The notes under the pieces were generated by a model. That model worked only from the letters and a program-made list of their open reading frames with translations, had not been told where the DNA came from and searched no databases. This document shows, piece by piece, positions 27,240 through 34,967 of a stretch of DNA of 64,000 bases. The stretch comes from Candidatus Bipolaricaulota bacterium (GTDB lineage Bacteria; Bipolaricaulota; Bipolaricaulia; UBA7950; UBA9294): the NCBI GenBank assembly GCA_028277345.1, contig JANQGM010000005.1:124001-188000 (forward strand), in the 5' to 3' direction. Position numbers and translations under genes: made by a program. The stretch's first letter is position 1. Every line of letters begins with the position of its first letter.

Positions 27240-28556
27240 TTAGTCTGCGTAAAGCTCCCTGATTTCCTCGGCTGCCAAGGTCAGCGCCTCGGTCGCCGTC
27301 AATTCATGGGTAATGGCCTGGTTGACGCGCAAGCCAAGAATGTCCTGAATTTGACTGTATTCAGGGACGCGCGGACGATAGTCGCCGTCTCCATGGATGA
27401 ACATGGTCAGCATCGTCGGCAGCCACGGCATGGCTTCGTTGAGTTCCGGATCGAGCAGGGTCGAAAGACGAATCGGAGCGCCGTCATTCAGCATCCACTC
27501 TTTCTGGATTTCCTCGCTCGCGATCCATTTGATGAATTCCCAAGCGATGTCCTGGCGATCGGGATCGATATCGGCGTTGATACCAATTCCCCATCCGCCG
27601 AAACCAAAGGCCGGATTGTCGCCCGACGCGGTCGGCGTGATGCCCATCCCCGTTTTCCCGACAACCAGCGAGATTTCCGGGTTCTCATAACCGGCACGCG
27701 CGATACTCCATGACGACTGCATCACGGACATACCCGTGCGGTAGGAGGTTTCACGGTCATCCCACCAGTAGTTGGGGGCTCCGGGAGGCGCCCATTCGTC
27801 GAAGATCTTCACGAACAGCTCCAACGCCTGAATGGCGGCGGGGCTGTCCACATACACGTTGCCTTCGCGGTCGACGACCCGACCGCCAAATCCGCGCATG
27901 TATTCCATCCAGTCCTGTGCGACAGCCGGACCACGGGCGCCGTTGGCCACGAGTCCGTACATGCCGTCATCCGGACGGCTGAAGAACGTGGCCACGTCTT
28001 CAAGCTCATCGAGCGTACGAGGAGCCGTCAACTCATAGCCATATTCAGCGAGGAACGCAGCCTGTTCATCCGCATCCCCAAGCAGGTCGGTTCGATAGAT
28101 CAAGCTGTTGACATATCCGGCCATCGGGAAGGCCACTTGCTTGCCATTCCATTCTCCCTGTGTCCAGGTGACGGGAAGAATGTCGGGCACGTTCAGCTCG
28201 ATATAGTCGCGATTGATGTACGGCGTCAGATCCGTCGTCCATCCCTTTTCGGCAAACTCGCCCGTCCAAACGATGTCCACCGTTGCCAGGTCATACTGCT
28301 TGGTGTTTGTCGTGTAGTCGAGCACCACCTTCTCGCGAAGTTCAACATATCCCAGCACGTCAACTTCAACGCGAGCGCCCGTGAGCTCTTCGAATTGGCG
28401 TCCGAGGACAACCAAGTAGTCAGTGAACTGATCCGCCATCGATGCAAGGCGCAGAACCTCGCCCTCGTACGGCTTCTGCGAGAATCCGACCAAGCTAATC
28501 CCTAGAGCCAGGATGGCGATGAGGCCTACCCCGACGAGTTGTCTCCATCTCAACAC
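27240..28556 (-). CDS. Family 1 extracellular solute-binding protein of the ABC importer
   Basis: A 438-residue exported binding protein with an N-terminal hydrophobic signal (QLVGVGLIAILALGISLVGFSQ). There is no lipobox cysteine, so it is either periplasmic or anchored by an uncleaved signal. The body has the two-lobed pattern of sugar-type binding proteins: KYELA-like strand 1, YDLATVDIVWTGEFAEKGW, FPMAGYVNSLIYRTDLLG, the central SSWSIARAGYENPEISLVVGKTGMG, and WGIGINADI near residue 330. The start is GTG 28556 with AAGGAGG six bases before; the upstream frame to 28769 reads back into the regulator gene. It is the first structural gene of the nucleobase operon. Confidence 0.88.
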   Translation of the reverse strand: MLRWRQLVGVGLIAILALGISLVGFSQKPYEGEVLRLASMADQFTDYLVVLGRQFEELTGARVEVDVLGYVELREKVVLDYTTNTKQYDLATVDIVWTGEFAEKGWTTDLTPYINRDYIELNVPDILPVTWTQGEWNGKQVAFPMAGYVNSLIYRTDLLGDADEQAAFLAEYGYELTAPRTLDELEDVATFFSRPDDGMYGLVANGARGPAVAQDWMEYMRGFGGRVVDREGNVYVDSPAAIQALELFVKIFDEWAPPGAPNYWWDDRETSYRTGMSVMQSSWSIARAGYENPEISLVVGKTGMGITPTASGDNPAFGFGGWGIGINADIDPDRQDIAWEFIKWIASEEIQKEWMLNDGAPIRLSTLLDPELNEAMPWLPTMLTMFIHGDGDYRPRVPEYSQIQDILGLRVNQAITHELTATEALTLAAEEIRELYAD

Positions 28557-28579
28557 GTTTTCCTCCTTGACCACGGTCC

Positions 28580-28597
28580 TTGCGCAGTGCTGCGCAA
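28580..28597. promoter_or_regulatory. Palindromic operator candidate upstream of the binding-protein gene
   Basis: TTGCGCAG-TG-CTGCGCAA is a perfect 8-base inverted repeat with a two-base centre, placed 24-41 bases before the GTG start. Size and symmetry suit a LacI-family site, but it differs from the site in front of the regulator's own promoter. Confidence 0.45.
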
Positions 28598-28626
28598 AAC
28601 ATGAAGCCCATCTATTTTCCTGAGTA

Positions 28627-29691
28627 TTAACCACCTCCTTGATCTGCAGCACCTCTAGTGGGAGGTTCATCAGAACGCACGGCATCTTGCCCTTTCGAGG
28701 GGCATGAAGCCCCAAAGACGAGGTCCACATCCAACACCTTGCGCTCGCCATTGGATGCCGGCATGTCAAGGTGTCGAACGAGCATGGACATCGATTCCTT
28801 GCCGATGTCGAACACGGGAATGCGAACGGAGGTCAAGGTGGGACGAATCATCGAGAGCAAGGGCACGGCATCGAACCCCGTCACCCCAAGATCGTGAGGA
28901 ACGGATCGTCCCAACTGCTCAGCGGCATGAACCGCTCCGAGGGCGACCAGGTCGTCTCCCCCCATGATGAGGTCGATCGACGCCTCGCCGAGAAGGCGCT
29001 GGGCGAGGCTGAATCCGGAGTCGTAGGTATAGGTTCCATACTCGATCGCTGCAGGAGCCAAGCCGGCCTCATCCATGGCCTTCAGGAATCCACGGACACG
29101 ATCTTGCGTCGTTTGCACCCCTTCAGGGCCTCCAATATAGGCGATCTGCGTGTACCCCAGGGACAAGGCGTACTCCGTCAGCTGCAAGCTGCCACGTTCG
29201 TTGGCGGCCTCGACCCCCAAGATTCCGTCCACACAGCGGTCGGAGGCGACGATGGTGACGCCCTGATCCCGAAGCCGATCGATTCGCGGCCAATCCGGAA
29301 CACCGACGGGGACAAAGATGATGCCATCCACTTGCTCCGCCATGAGCAAATCCAAATACCGCGATTCCTTTTCTGTGGAGTGGTTGCTATCGCAAATCAG
29401 CGTCGAGTAGCCCTCCTCAAAAGCGATGCTCTCCACGCCGCGTGCGAGGAGAGAGAAGTAGGGGTTCGAGATATCGGGAACCAGGATTCCAATGATGTCG
29501 CGGCGACGGCTGCGAAGGCGTTGAGCGGAGCGAGCGGGCGTATAGCGCAACTCGCGAATCGCCTCCAAAACGCGATCCCGTGTTTCCGATCGCATATACG
29601 TTGTGGCATGCTCGTTCAGAACACGCGATACCGTACTCGGGGAGACACCGGCTCTTGATGCAACATCTCGAATCGTCGGTTTCTTATCCAT
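28627..29691 (-). CDS. LacI-family transcriptional regulator of the nucleobase operon
   Basis: A 354-residue regulator. The N-terminal helix-turn-helix is TIRDVASRAGVSPSTVSRVLNEHA, the LacI hallmark, followed by the hinge VLEAIRELRYTPARSAQRLRSRR. The rest is a periplasmic-binding-protein-like effector domain (IGILVPDISNPYFSLLARGVE, IAYIGGPEGVQTTQDRVRGF, GVTGFDAVPLLSMIRPTLTSV). It lies 70 bases ahead of the binding-protein gene on the same strand, and its own promoter contains a LacI-type palindrome, so it probably represses itself and the operon until a purine-, pyrimidine- or nucleoside-like ligand binds. Ligand identity is not visible. Confidence 0.92.
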   Translation of the reverse strand: MDKKPTIRDVASRAGVSPSTVSRVLNEHATTYMRSETRDRVLEAIRELRYTPARSAQRLRSRRRDIIGILVPDISNPYFSLLARGVESIAFEEGYSTLICDSNHSTEKESRYLDLLMAEQVDGIIFVPVGVPDWPRIDRLRDQGVTIVASDRCVDGILGVEAANERGSLQLTEYALSLGYTQIAYIGGPEGVQTTQDRVRGFLKAMDEAGLAPAAIEYGTYTYDSGFSLAQRLLGEASIDLIMGGDDLVALGAVHAAEQLGRSVPHDLGVTGFDAVPLLSMIRPTLTSVRIPVFDIGKESMSMLVRHLDMPASNGERKVLDVDLVFGASCPSKGQDAVRSDEPPTRGAADQGGG

Positions 29692-29703
29692 GGTATCGTT
29701 TTC

Positions 29704-29717
29704 TGAAATCGTTTTCA
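29704..29717. promoter_or_regulatory. LacI-family operator, first regulator
   Basis: TGAAATCGTTTTCA matches the LacI-family pattern TG-AAA-n-CG-n-TTT-CA with the central CG. It is embedded in a longer repeat (TCTGAAA...TTTCAGA, 29702-29719) and lies at the transcription start of the minus-strand regulator, so autoregulation is likely. Confidence 0.65.
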
Positions 29718-29746
29718 GACTAGCATCCCACCCACCGTCTTGTCAA
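29718..29746 (-). promoter_or_regulatory. Promoter of the first LacI regulator
   Basis: On the minus strand a perfect TTGACA (29741-29746) is followed after about 17-18 bases by a weak -10 box (CTAGTC or TAGTCT). The LacI operator begins right after it. Confidence 0.55.
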
Positions 29747-29943
29747 GACCTCCATTTGGAGAAATCTCCGAAATCCAGATGATATCAGAAAAAATCCGAT
29801 AGTTAGCCATGCGAGCATAGCGAGACGCCTGGCGAAGCGATCGTTCGTCGCCCCTGTCGAGACCCTCCGGCCCTTCGCACCTCTTTTTCCTCACTTACGT
29901 TCGCTCCGTCTCACCTCCGAACTCGTATTGGCGGCACGCTGGC

Positions 29944-29972
29944 TTGACAGCATCCGCACGCCTCGGTATGAT
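29944..29972 (+). promoter_or_regulatory. Sigma-70 promoter of the second LacI regulator
   Basis: TTGACA at 29944-29949 and TATGAT at 29967-29972 are separated by exactly 17 bases, a near-consensus promoter. The operator overlaps the -10 box. Confidence 0.75.
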
Positions 29973-29986
29973 GCAACCGGTTGCAT
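29971..29986. promoter_or_regulatory. LacI-family operator, copy 1 (sugar operon)
   Basis: ATGCAACCGGTTGCAT is a perfect 16-base palindrome with the central CG and matches the CcpA/LacI-type operator pattern. It overlaps the -10 box of the regulator gene, so binding would block its promoter. Confidence 0.8.
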
Positions 29987-30005
29987 TCGCACGAAAGGAG
30001 CGACG

Positions 30006-31016
30006 ATGGATCGTCCCGAGGTTCGAACGATTGCCGATGTCGCTCGGTTGGCCGGCGTCTCCAAGTCCACGGTATCCCGCGCTCTCAATGACAGTCCGCT
30101 GGTCTCCGAAGATACCAAGGACCGGATTCGAGTGATCGCACGAAAGCACAACTTCCAAATTAGCGCGCCGGCGCGTCGGCTCAGCCTGCAGCAGAGCAAG
30201 ACGATCGCCTTTGTCACCCACTGTTATCACGACGATTTCACATGGGTCGATCTGTTTGGGCTTGAGATCCTGGGCGGGATCACGCGGGGGCTGTACGAAT
30301 CCGGATACGACACACTTGTGCTTCACGTCGATCCCAAGGACACGGCGTGGGCTCGGCAACATCTGGACACAGGCCGCGTGGATGGCTTCATTCTGCAAAC
30401 GTCATCGCGCAAACAGACGCATGCCAAGGCGCTTCTTGAATTGGGTGCGCCCTTTATCGTCTGGGGATTCCCGCACCCCGGAAAGAGCTATTGCTCGGTC
30501 GCGGGTGATGATGCTCTGGGCGGACGCATGGCCACCGAGCATCTCATCACGCGGGGGTGTAAGCACATCGCGTTCATTGGTGGGCATCGCAGCGAACCGG
30601 AGGTCAAGCGGCGCTTTCAAGGCTACGTTGATGCGCTGGAACAGGCCGGACGCGCATGCGACGATCGCCTTGTCCGCTATGCCGACTACTACGATACCAA
30701 GAGTGCGCGTGCGATGACGGAACTCCTGGAAGCACATCCGGATATCGATGGCGTCTTCGTCAACAGCGATGTCATGGCCATTGCCGCCATGGAGGCCATC
30801 CGAGGTTCCGGCCGTCGAGTCCCTGAGAATGTGGCCGTCGTTGGATACGACGACCTGTCCATTGCCGCCTACAGCCACCCGCCGCTGACGACCATACGTC
30901 AGAACGTGCCGGAAGCCGGACGAATGCTGGGGCGCAATCTGGTCGAGCACCTGCGAACGGGCATTGTCACCAACGTGACCGTTCCCGTGGAACTGATCGT
31001 TCGACAATCAGCGTAG
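30006..31016 (+). CDS. LacI-family regulator of the disaccharide operon
   Basis: A 336-residue regulator beginning with the HTH TIADVARLAGVSKSTVSRALNDSPLVSED and a LacI-type sugar-binding domain (CSVAGDDALGGRMATEHLI, HIAFIGGHRSEPEVKRRFQGY, VAVVGYDDLSIAAYSHPPLTTIRQN). ATG 30006 follows AAAGGAG. Identical palindromes TGCAACCGGTTGCA lie at its own promoter and again 15 bases after its stop codon, in front of the rest of the operon. This arrangement gives autoregulation plus control of the downstream sugar genes. A disaccharide or amino-sugar ligand is likely from the genes it precedes. Confidence 0.93.
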   Translation: MDRPEVRTIADVARLAGVSKSTVSRALNDSPLVSEDTKDRIRVIARKHNFQISAPARRLSLQQSKTIAFVTHCYHDDFTWVDLFGLEILGGITRGLYESGYDTLVLHVDPKDTAWARQHLDTGRVDGFILQTSSRKQTHAKALLELGAPFIVWGFPHPGKSYCSVAGDDALGGRMATEHLITRGCKHIAFIGGHRSEPEVKRRFQGYVDALEQAGRACDDRLVRYADYYDTKSARAMTELLEAHPDIDGVFVNSDVMAIAAMEAIRGSGRRVPENVAVVGYDDLSIAAYSHPPLTTIRQNVPEAGRMLGRNLVEHLRTGIVTNVTVPVELIVRQSA

Positions 31017-31031
31017 TTTTTTGCATGGATT

Positions 31032-31045
31032 TGCAACCGGTTGCA
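31032..31045. promoter_or_regulatory. LacI-family operator, copy 2 (sugar operon)
   Basis: TGCAACCGGTTGCA, identical over 14 bases to the copy at 29972-29985, sits between the regulator gene and the first structural gene. A recognisable promoter is not obvious here; it may act on read-through or on a weak start site. Confidence 0.75.
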
Positions 31046-31070
31046 GCAAGCGGCCAAAAGGAGGATACTC

Positions 31071-31283
31071 ATGAACTGTGGCATCTTGATGATGCAAAAG
31101 TGGAATCGAGAACGAGAGTCGCTGGAGGCATCGGCGCGCAGACAGCACGCGGCACGACGCGCCCGATGCCGCCAAGCCGAGCTGGCCACCGCGAAGAACA
31201 CGAGGTCGCAGACCTCGGCAGCAACTAGTGACGCCGTCCCGGCCGAAGATGGTGCGTTGAGTTGCGCGCCGGAATGCTGCTAA
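31071..31283 (+). CDS. Small Cys-containing protein of unknown function
   Basis: A 70-residue open frame starting at ATG 31071, seven bases after a strong AGGAGG. The N-terminal MNCGILMMQKW is followed by a very basic middle (RRQHAARRARCRQ) and the tail ends CAPECC, so it holds five cysteines. It fills the space between the second operator and the acetyltransferase gene, so it would be the first structural gene of the operon. The ribosome site and position argue for translation; I recognise no family. A metal-binding or leader-like role is possible, and it may be only a chance frame. Confidence 0.45.
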   Translation: MNCGILMMQKWNRERESLEASARRQHAARRARCRQAELATAKNTRSQTSAATSDAVPAEDGALSCAPECC

Positions 31284-31303
31284 GGCAGCGAAACGGATCA
31301 ACC

Positions 31304-31906
31304 ATGTGCACGGAGAAGCAAAAGATGCTGCGTGGCGATGTTTATTTGGCGAGCGACGCCACGCTGACGGCTGAGCGGAAACGCGCCCGTGAGTTGCTGC
31401 ATCGCATCAATAACCAGCCACCACGTGAATGCTCGTGCCCTGATGAAGTCCTCGTCCATGAGCTTCTCCCCAATGCGACGCCTCCCCTCTGGCTGCGTCC
31501 TCCATTCTATTGCGATTATGGTTACAACCTGCATATCGGCAAGGACGTGTTCATCAATTTCAACTGCGTTTTCCTCGATTGCGCACCGATCACCATCGGC
31601 CCGCACACGCAATTCGGTCCCAATGGTCAGATCTACACAGCGTCTCATCCCCTCTCTGCGGCGCGCCGCAGGGATGCACATGAGCTGGCCTTGGCCATAT
31701 CCATTGGCGCCGATTGCTGGATCGGGGGAAGCGCCGTTCTCTGCCCGGGCGTGACGATCGGCAACCGCTGCGTCATCGGCGCAGGCGCCGTTGTCACCAA
31801 AGACATCCCCGATGACTCCGTGGCTGTCGGGAATCCGGCGCGAGTCATTCGCGATCTTACAGCCCTGAACGAGCAAAACGGCCGGCCAAAGGTGGATGCA
31901 TCGTGA
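31304..31906 (+). CDS. Maltose/galactoside O-acetyltransferase-like hexapeptide-repeat enzyme
   Basis: A 200-residue acetyl-CoA-dependent sugar acetyltransferase. The N-terminal MCTEKQKMLRGDVYLASDATLTAERKRA block is the Mac domain, and the left-handed beta-helix follows with FYCDYGYNLHIGKDVFINFNCVFLD, VQIYTASHP-like HPL, and DCWIGGSAVLCPGVTIGNRCVIGAGAVVTKDIP. The ASHP histidine is the usual catalytic base. The start at 31304 reproduces the family's 'MTEKEKML' beginning, although its ribosome site is weak; GGAG suits the next Met at 31325. Such enzymes acetylate surplus sugars, here perhaps the operon's own substrate. It overlaps the following gene by four bases. Confidence 0.88.
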   Translation: MCTEKQKMLRGDVYLASDATLTAERKRARELLHRINNQPPRECSCPDEVLVHELLPNATPPLWLRPPFYCDYGYNLHIGKDVFINFNCVFLDCAPITIGPHTQFGPNGQIYTASHPLSAARRRDAHELALAISIGADCWIGGSAVLCPGVTIGNRCVIGAGAVVTKDIPDDSVAVGNPARVIRDLTALNEQNGRPKVDAS

Positions 31907-32646
31907 TTTGCCGGGTCGATGACTATGCGGCCCTGTGCGCGACCGCCGCTGACACAATCTTGCATTTCCTGAGTGAACGGCCCCGGGCGACGATCGCGCT
32001 GCCCGCAGGTAAAACCCCGGCAGGAGTGTACGATCAGCTTCGGCAGCGTCTTCGAGAACACCCCGTCGACCTGAGCCACATTCATTTCGTCAACCTCGAC
32101 GAGGTGGTCGGCCTCCCTCCCGATCACCCGATGAGTTTCGCCCGAATCCTGCGCGAGTGTTTTCTCGATCGAGCCGAACTCGCCGGATGCAGCTACCGGC
32201 TCTTGGATGGCAGTGCCGCCGATCTGGATGCCGAGAGCGAGCGCCATGAGGAGAGCATTTCATCTCACGGCGGTCTCGATCTCGCCATCCTCGGTATCGG
32301 CGTCAACGGGCATCTCGCCTTCAACGAGCCAGGGACCGCGTTCGAAGCGCGCACGCACGTCGTCGCCTTGACGGAGGCTAGCCTTCGCGGACTTCAACTC
32401 CCGGCAGCGCTTCGTGCGCAACTCCCGGGAACCGGCATCACCCTAGGATTGGCCAATCTTCTCGAAGCCCGTCACATCCTACTGTTGGCCAGCGGACGCG
32501 CGAAAGCCCATGCCGTTCGGGAGCTTCTGGACGGTCCGGTCACTGAGCGGTTGCCGGCGTCGATCCTTCGCCATCACTCCAATTGGACCACGATCGCCGA
32601 TGATGCTGCTTGCGTTTGGATTGACTCGGAGAATCGAGATACTTGA
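31903..32646 (+). CDS. Glucosamine-6-phosphate deaminase-like (NagB family) isomerase
   Basis: A 247-residue protein of the NagB / 6-phosphogluconolactonase fold. The phosphate-binding start is IALPAGKTPAGVYDQL, the catalytic block is IHFVNLDEVVGLPPDHPMSF and the ring-opening region is LAILGIGVNGHLAFNEPGTAF, where the NGHLAFNEPG motif is diagnostic of glucosamine-6-phosphate deaminase rather than lactonase. The expected reaction is GlcN-6-P to fructose-6-P plus ammonia. GTG at 31903 overlaps the acetyltransferase stop (GTGA). No N-acetylglucosamine-6-phosphate deacetylase (NagA) gene accompanies it, which leaves the route incomplete in this window. Confidence 0.85.
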   Translation: MICRVDDYAALCATAADTILHFLSERPRATIALPAGKTPAGVYDQLRQRLREHPVDLSHIHFVNLDEVVGLPPDHPMSFARILRECFLDRAELAGCSYRLLDGSAADLDAESERHEESISSHGGLDLAILGIGVNGHLAFNEPGTAFEARTHVVALTEASLRGLQLPAALRAQLPGTGITLGLANLLEARHILLLASGRAKAHAVRELLDGPVTERLPASILRHHSNWTTIADDAACVWIDSENRDT

Positions 32647-32680
32647 GATGGATACAACGGAAAGGAAGCCTAGGGACTTG

Positions 32681-33955
32681 ATGAACCTTGCCATTATCGG
32701 AGGGGGAAGCACCTATACTCCCGAACTCATTCATGGCCTCATCGAGGCCCGGCAAGCGTTGTCGATCGGCCGCATTTGCCTGATGGACATCGATGCTGAG
32801 CGGCTTGACATCGTCGGCCGGTTCGCGCAACGCATGGCTCTAGCCGCCGGTTCGGCACTGCACATCGAACTGACAACGGATCGAAAAGAGGCGCTGACCG
32901 GCGTCGATTATGTGCTCACCCAAATCCGCGTCGGCGGCATGCCGGCCCGCATTCAGGATGAGCGCATCCCCTTGAGACACGGAGCCATCGGGCAAGAGAC
33001 AACGGGCCCCGGCGGCTTCGCCAAGGCACTGCGAACGATTCCCGTTCTCCTCGATCTTGCCGACGATCTATCCCGACTGTCGCCGAACGCCCGGCTCATC
33101 AACTTCACCAATCCCTCCGGATTGATCACCGAAGCCCTGCTCAAGTACGCCTCCATCGAGGCCATCGGATTGTGCAATTCGCCAATTGGCGCGCAACGAG
33201 CGCTCTGCGATCACTTCCAGGTTGCCCCCGCTCGCCTCCGATTGGACTGGGTGGGGCTCAATCACCTCAGCTGGATTCGCGGTGTCTGGATTGACGAGGC
33301 CGATGTGCTCGATCGCGCCCTTGAGTTTGCCATTGAGGAGGGATGGGGGACCGCCTTTGAGCCTTCGTTGATCCGTGGGCTACGGATGATTCCCAGCTAC
33401 TACCTGGAGTACTACTACAACACCGATCAGGTCCTGGCGAAGCAGCAGTCCACGGCAATCATGCGGGGCGAAGAGGTTCTGGAGATCGAAAAACAGCTAC
33501 TGGCCATGTATGCCGATTCTGCGCTGGCGACAAAACCCGCCATTCTCGATCAGCGGGGCGGCGCCCATTACTCGACGGCCGCCGTTGACCTTCTACACGC
33601 CCTGGAAGGACGCGATGCGACCCAAATCCTCAATGCCGCCAACCGCGGTTCCCTACCGGGCCTTCCCGACGACGCCGTCGTCGAAGTGCCGTGCCGCATT
33701 CGTGAAGGCGCCGTTCGTAGCGAGCCTTGCGCGCCGATGCCCCCCACCATTCGCGGCCTGGTTCAGCGCGTGAAGGCCTATGAGGAGCTGACGATCGAAG
33801 CCGCTGTCTCGGGCGACGCCTCGCTTGCCGTCCACGCATTGAACGCACATCCCCTTGTGCCGTCGTACGCCATCGCTCAGCGGATCTGGCGCGACCTGCG
33901 CGACGCCCATGCCGCCCACTTGCCTCAGTTCGCCAAGCACGGAGGGATATCGTGA
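32681..33955 (+). CDS. Glycoside hydrolase family 4 (6-phospho-beta-glucosidase-like)
   Basis: A 424-residue NAD- and metal-dependent glycosidase. It opens with the NAD site MNLAIIGGGSTYTPELI, followed by GVDYVLTQIRVGG and INFTNPSG, then the metal-site motif IGLCNSPIG with the conserved Cys. These are family 4 traits and point to the 6-phospho-beta-glucosidase branch. The enzyme oxidises the C3 hydroxyl of the sugar before cleavage. ATG 32681 is chosen because the fold begins there; an in-frame ATG at 32648 would add eleven residues and lacks a good ribosome site. Its presence next to a phosphorylase means two cleavage routes for disaccharides. Confidence 0.87.
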   Translation: MNLAIIGGGSTYTPELIHGLIEARQALSIGRICLMDIDAERLDIVGRFAQRMALAAGSALHIELTTDRKEALTGVDYVLTQIRVGGMPARIQDERIPLRHGAIGQETTGPGGFAKALRTIPVLLDLADDLSRLSPNARLINFTNPSGLITEALLKYASIEAIGLCNSPIGAQRALCDHFQVAPARLRLDWVGLNHLSWIRGVWIDEADVLDRALEFAIEEGWGTAFEPSLIRGLRMIPSYYLEYYYNTDQVLAKQQSTAIMRGEEVLEIEKQLLAMYADSALATKPAILDQRGGAHYSTAAVDLLHALEGRDATQILNAANRGSLPGLPDDAVVEVPCRIREGAVRSEPCAPMPPTIRGLVQRVKAYEELTIEAAVSGDASLAVHALNAHPLVPSYAIAQRIWRDLRDAHAAHLPQFAKHGGIS

Positions 33956-34965
33956 AGGTCGTTCTAGGCGTCGATGGAGGCAACTCCAAAACTGCCGCAC
34001 TGATCATGCGCCATGATGGCCGCTGTCTCGGACACATCACGACCGAAGGCAGCAATCATGAAAACATCGGATTTCCCGCAGCAAGCCGCATCTTGAAGCA
34101 GGCTGCTGAAGATGCCCTGTCGTCCGCCGGCATCACTCCGCCCATCGACGTTGCCTTTTGGGGGTTGGCGGGCGTCGATATCGCATCGGATGAAGCCGCC
34201 TTGAGCGCCATCGTCGAGCGCCTTGACATTGCCCGCCGCAACATCGTCAAAAACGACGTGTTCGCCGCCATGGGCGCCGGGCTCTCCCGCGAATGGGGCG
34301 TCGGCATCATCAGCGGCGCCGGGTTCAGCGCCTGTGGTGTTGCGCCCGATGGGCGAACGCTTCAGTTCCCGTCGCTGGGCGCCGCCACCGGTGATTGGGG
34401 AGGCGGAACGGACATCGGATTGGAAACCCTTCGCTTGGCCCATCGCAGCTTCGATGGGCGTGGGGAGAAAAGCCAACTTGAGTCCCGCGTGCCCGCCGCA
34501 CTCGACCTACCCTCGCTCGCTGACCTTCCTCAGCGGATGCGCGACAACCGGTTCGACTGGGCTGCCGTGCGCGATCGACTGCCGCCCCTTCTTTTCCAGC
34601 TGGCAACGGAAGGCGATTCTGTGGCCCGGCGACTCGTGATCCGCATCGCCACGGAAGTCGCCGTGACGGCCATCGCTCTCCTGAAGCAGCTCGAACTCCT
34701 GAACATAAGGACGGACATCGTTTTGGGCGGCTCCATCTTTCATGCGACCGGACCGCTCCTCCTGGAAGCCATCACACGGACCATTCATCGAGAGGCGCCG
34801 CAGGCACGCATCGTTCGGCCCGAGTTTCCGCCGGTCGTGGGCGCCGCCTTCCAGGCCCTGCGCCGTGAAGGGATCGAGATCACCGACGACGTGCGCGTCC
34901 GCGTCCGCGCCACCCTTCCCATCGAGTTCGCGGGAACCAAATCCACTCCGAAAGAAGCAGGATAA
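33952..34965 (+). CDS. BadF/BcrA-type ATPase, probable N-acetylglucosamine kinase
   Basis: A 337-residue ASKHA-fold protein of the BadF/BadG/BcrA/BcrD and GlcNAc-kinase family. The phosphate-1 loop is VVLGVDGGNSKTAALI, the phosphate-2 region is WGVGIISGAGFSACGV, and the adenosine loop appears in DIVLGGSIFHATGPLL. Members phosphorylate amino sugars such as GlcNAc or act as activators of benzoyl-CoA-type dehydratases; the sugar context favours the kinase. GTG at 33952 overlaps the GH4 stop (GTGA), with GGAGGG upstream. It would turn the free sugar released by the phosphorylase into a 6-phosphate for the NagB-like enzyme. Confidence 0.83.
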   Translation: MKVVLGVDGGNSKTAALIMRHDGRCLGHITTEGSNHENIGFPAASRILKQAAEDALSSAGITPPIDVAFWGLAGVDIASDEAALSAIVERLDIARRNIVKNDVFAAMGAGLSREWGVGIISGAGFSACGVAPDGRTLQFPSLGAATGDWGGGTDIGLETLRLAHRSFDGRGEKSQLESRVPAALDLPSLADLPQRMRDNRFDWAAVRDRLPPLLFQLATEGDSVARRLVIRIATEVAVTAIALLKQLELLNIRTDIVLGGSIFHATGPLLLEAITRTIHREAPQARIVRPEFPPVVGAAFQALRREGIEITDDVRVRVRATLPIEFAGTKSTPKEAG

Positions 34966-34967
34966 CT

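Larger units (their letters stand above)
29692..30005. other. Regulatory region between two divergent LacI-type regulator genes
   Basis: This 314-base region contains the promoters and operators of both regulators, listed separately. Additional short symmetry is seen at 29758-29769 (GGAGA-AA-TCTCC). The middle part (about 29800-29930) holds no gene I can support; an antisense frame there has no ribosome site. Confidence 0.5.

Noticed and set aside
29895-30398. Minus-strand frame before and over the second LacI gene
   Set aside because: It overlaps the promoter, operator and HTH-coding region of the LacI gene on the other strand and has no ribosome site.
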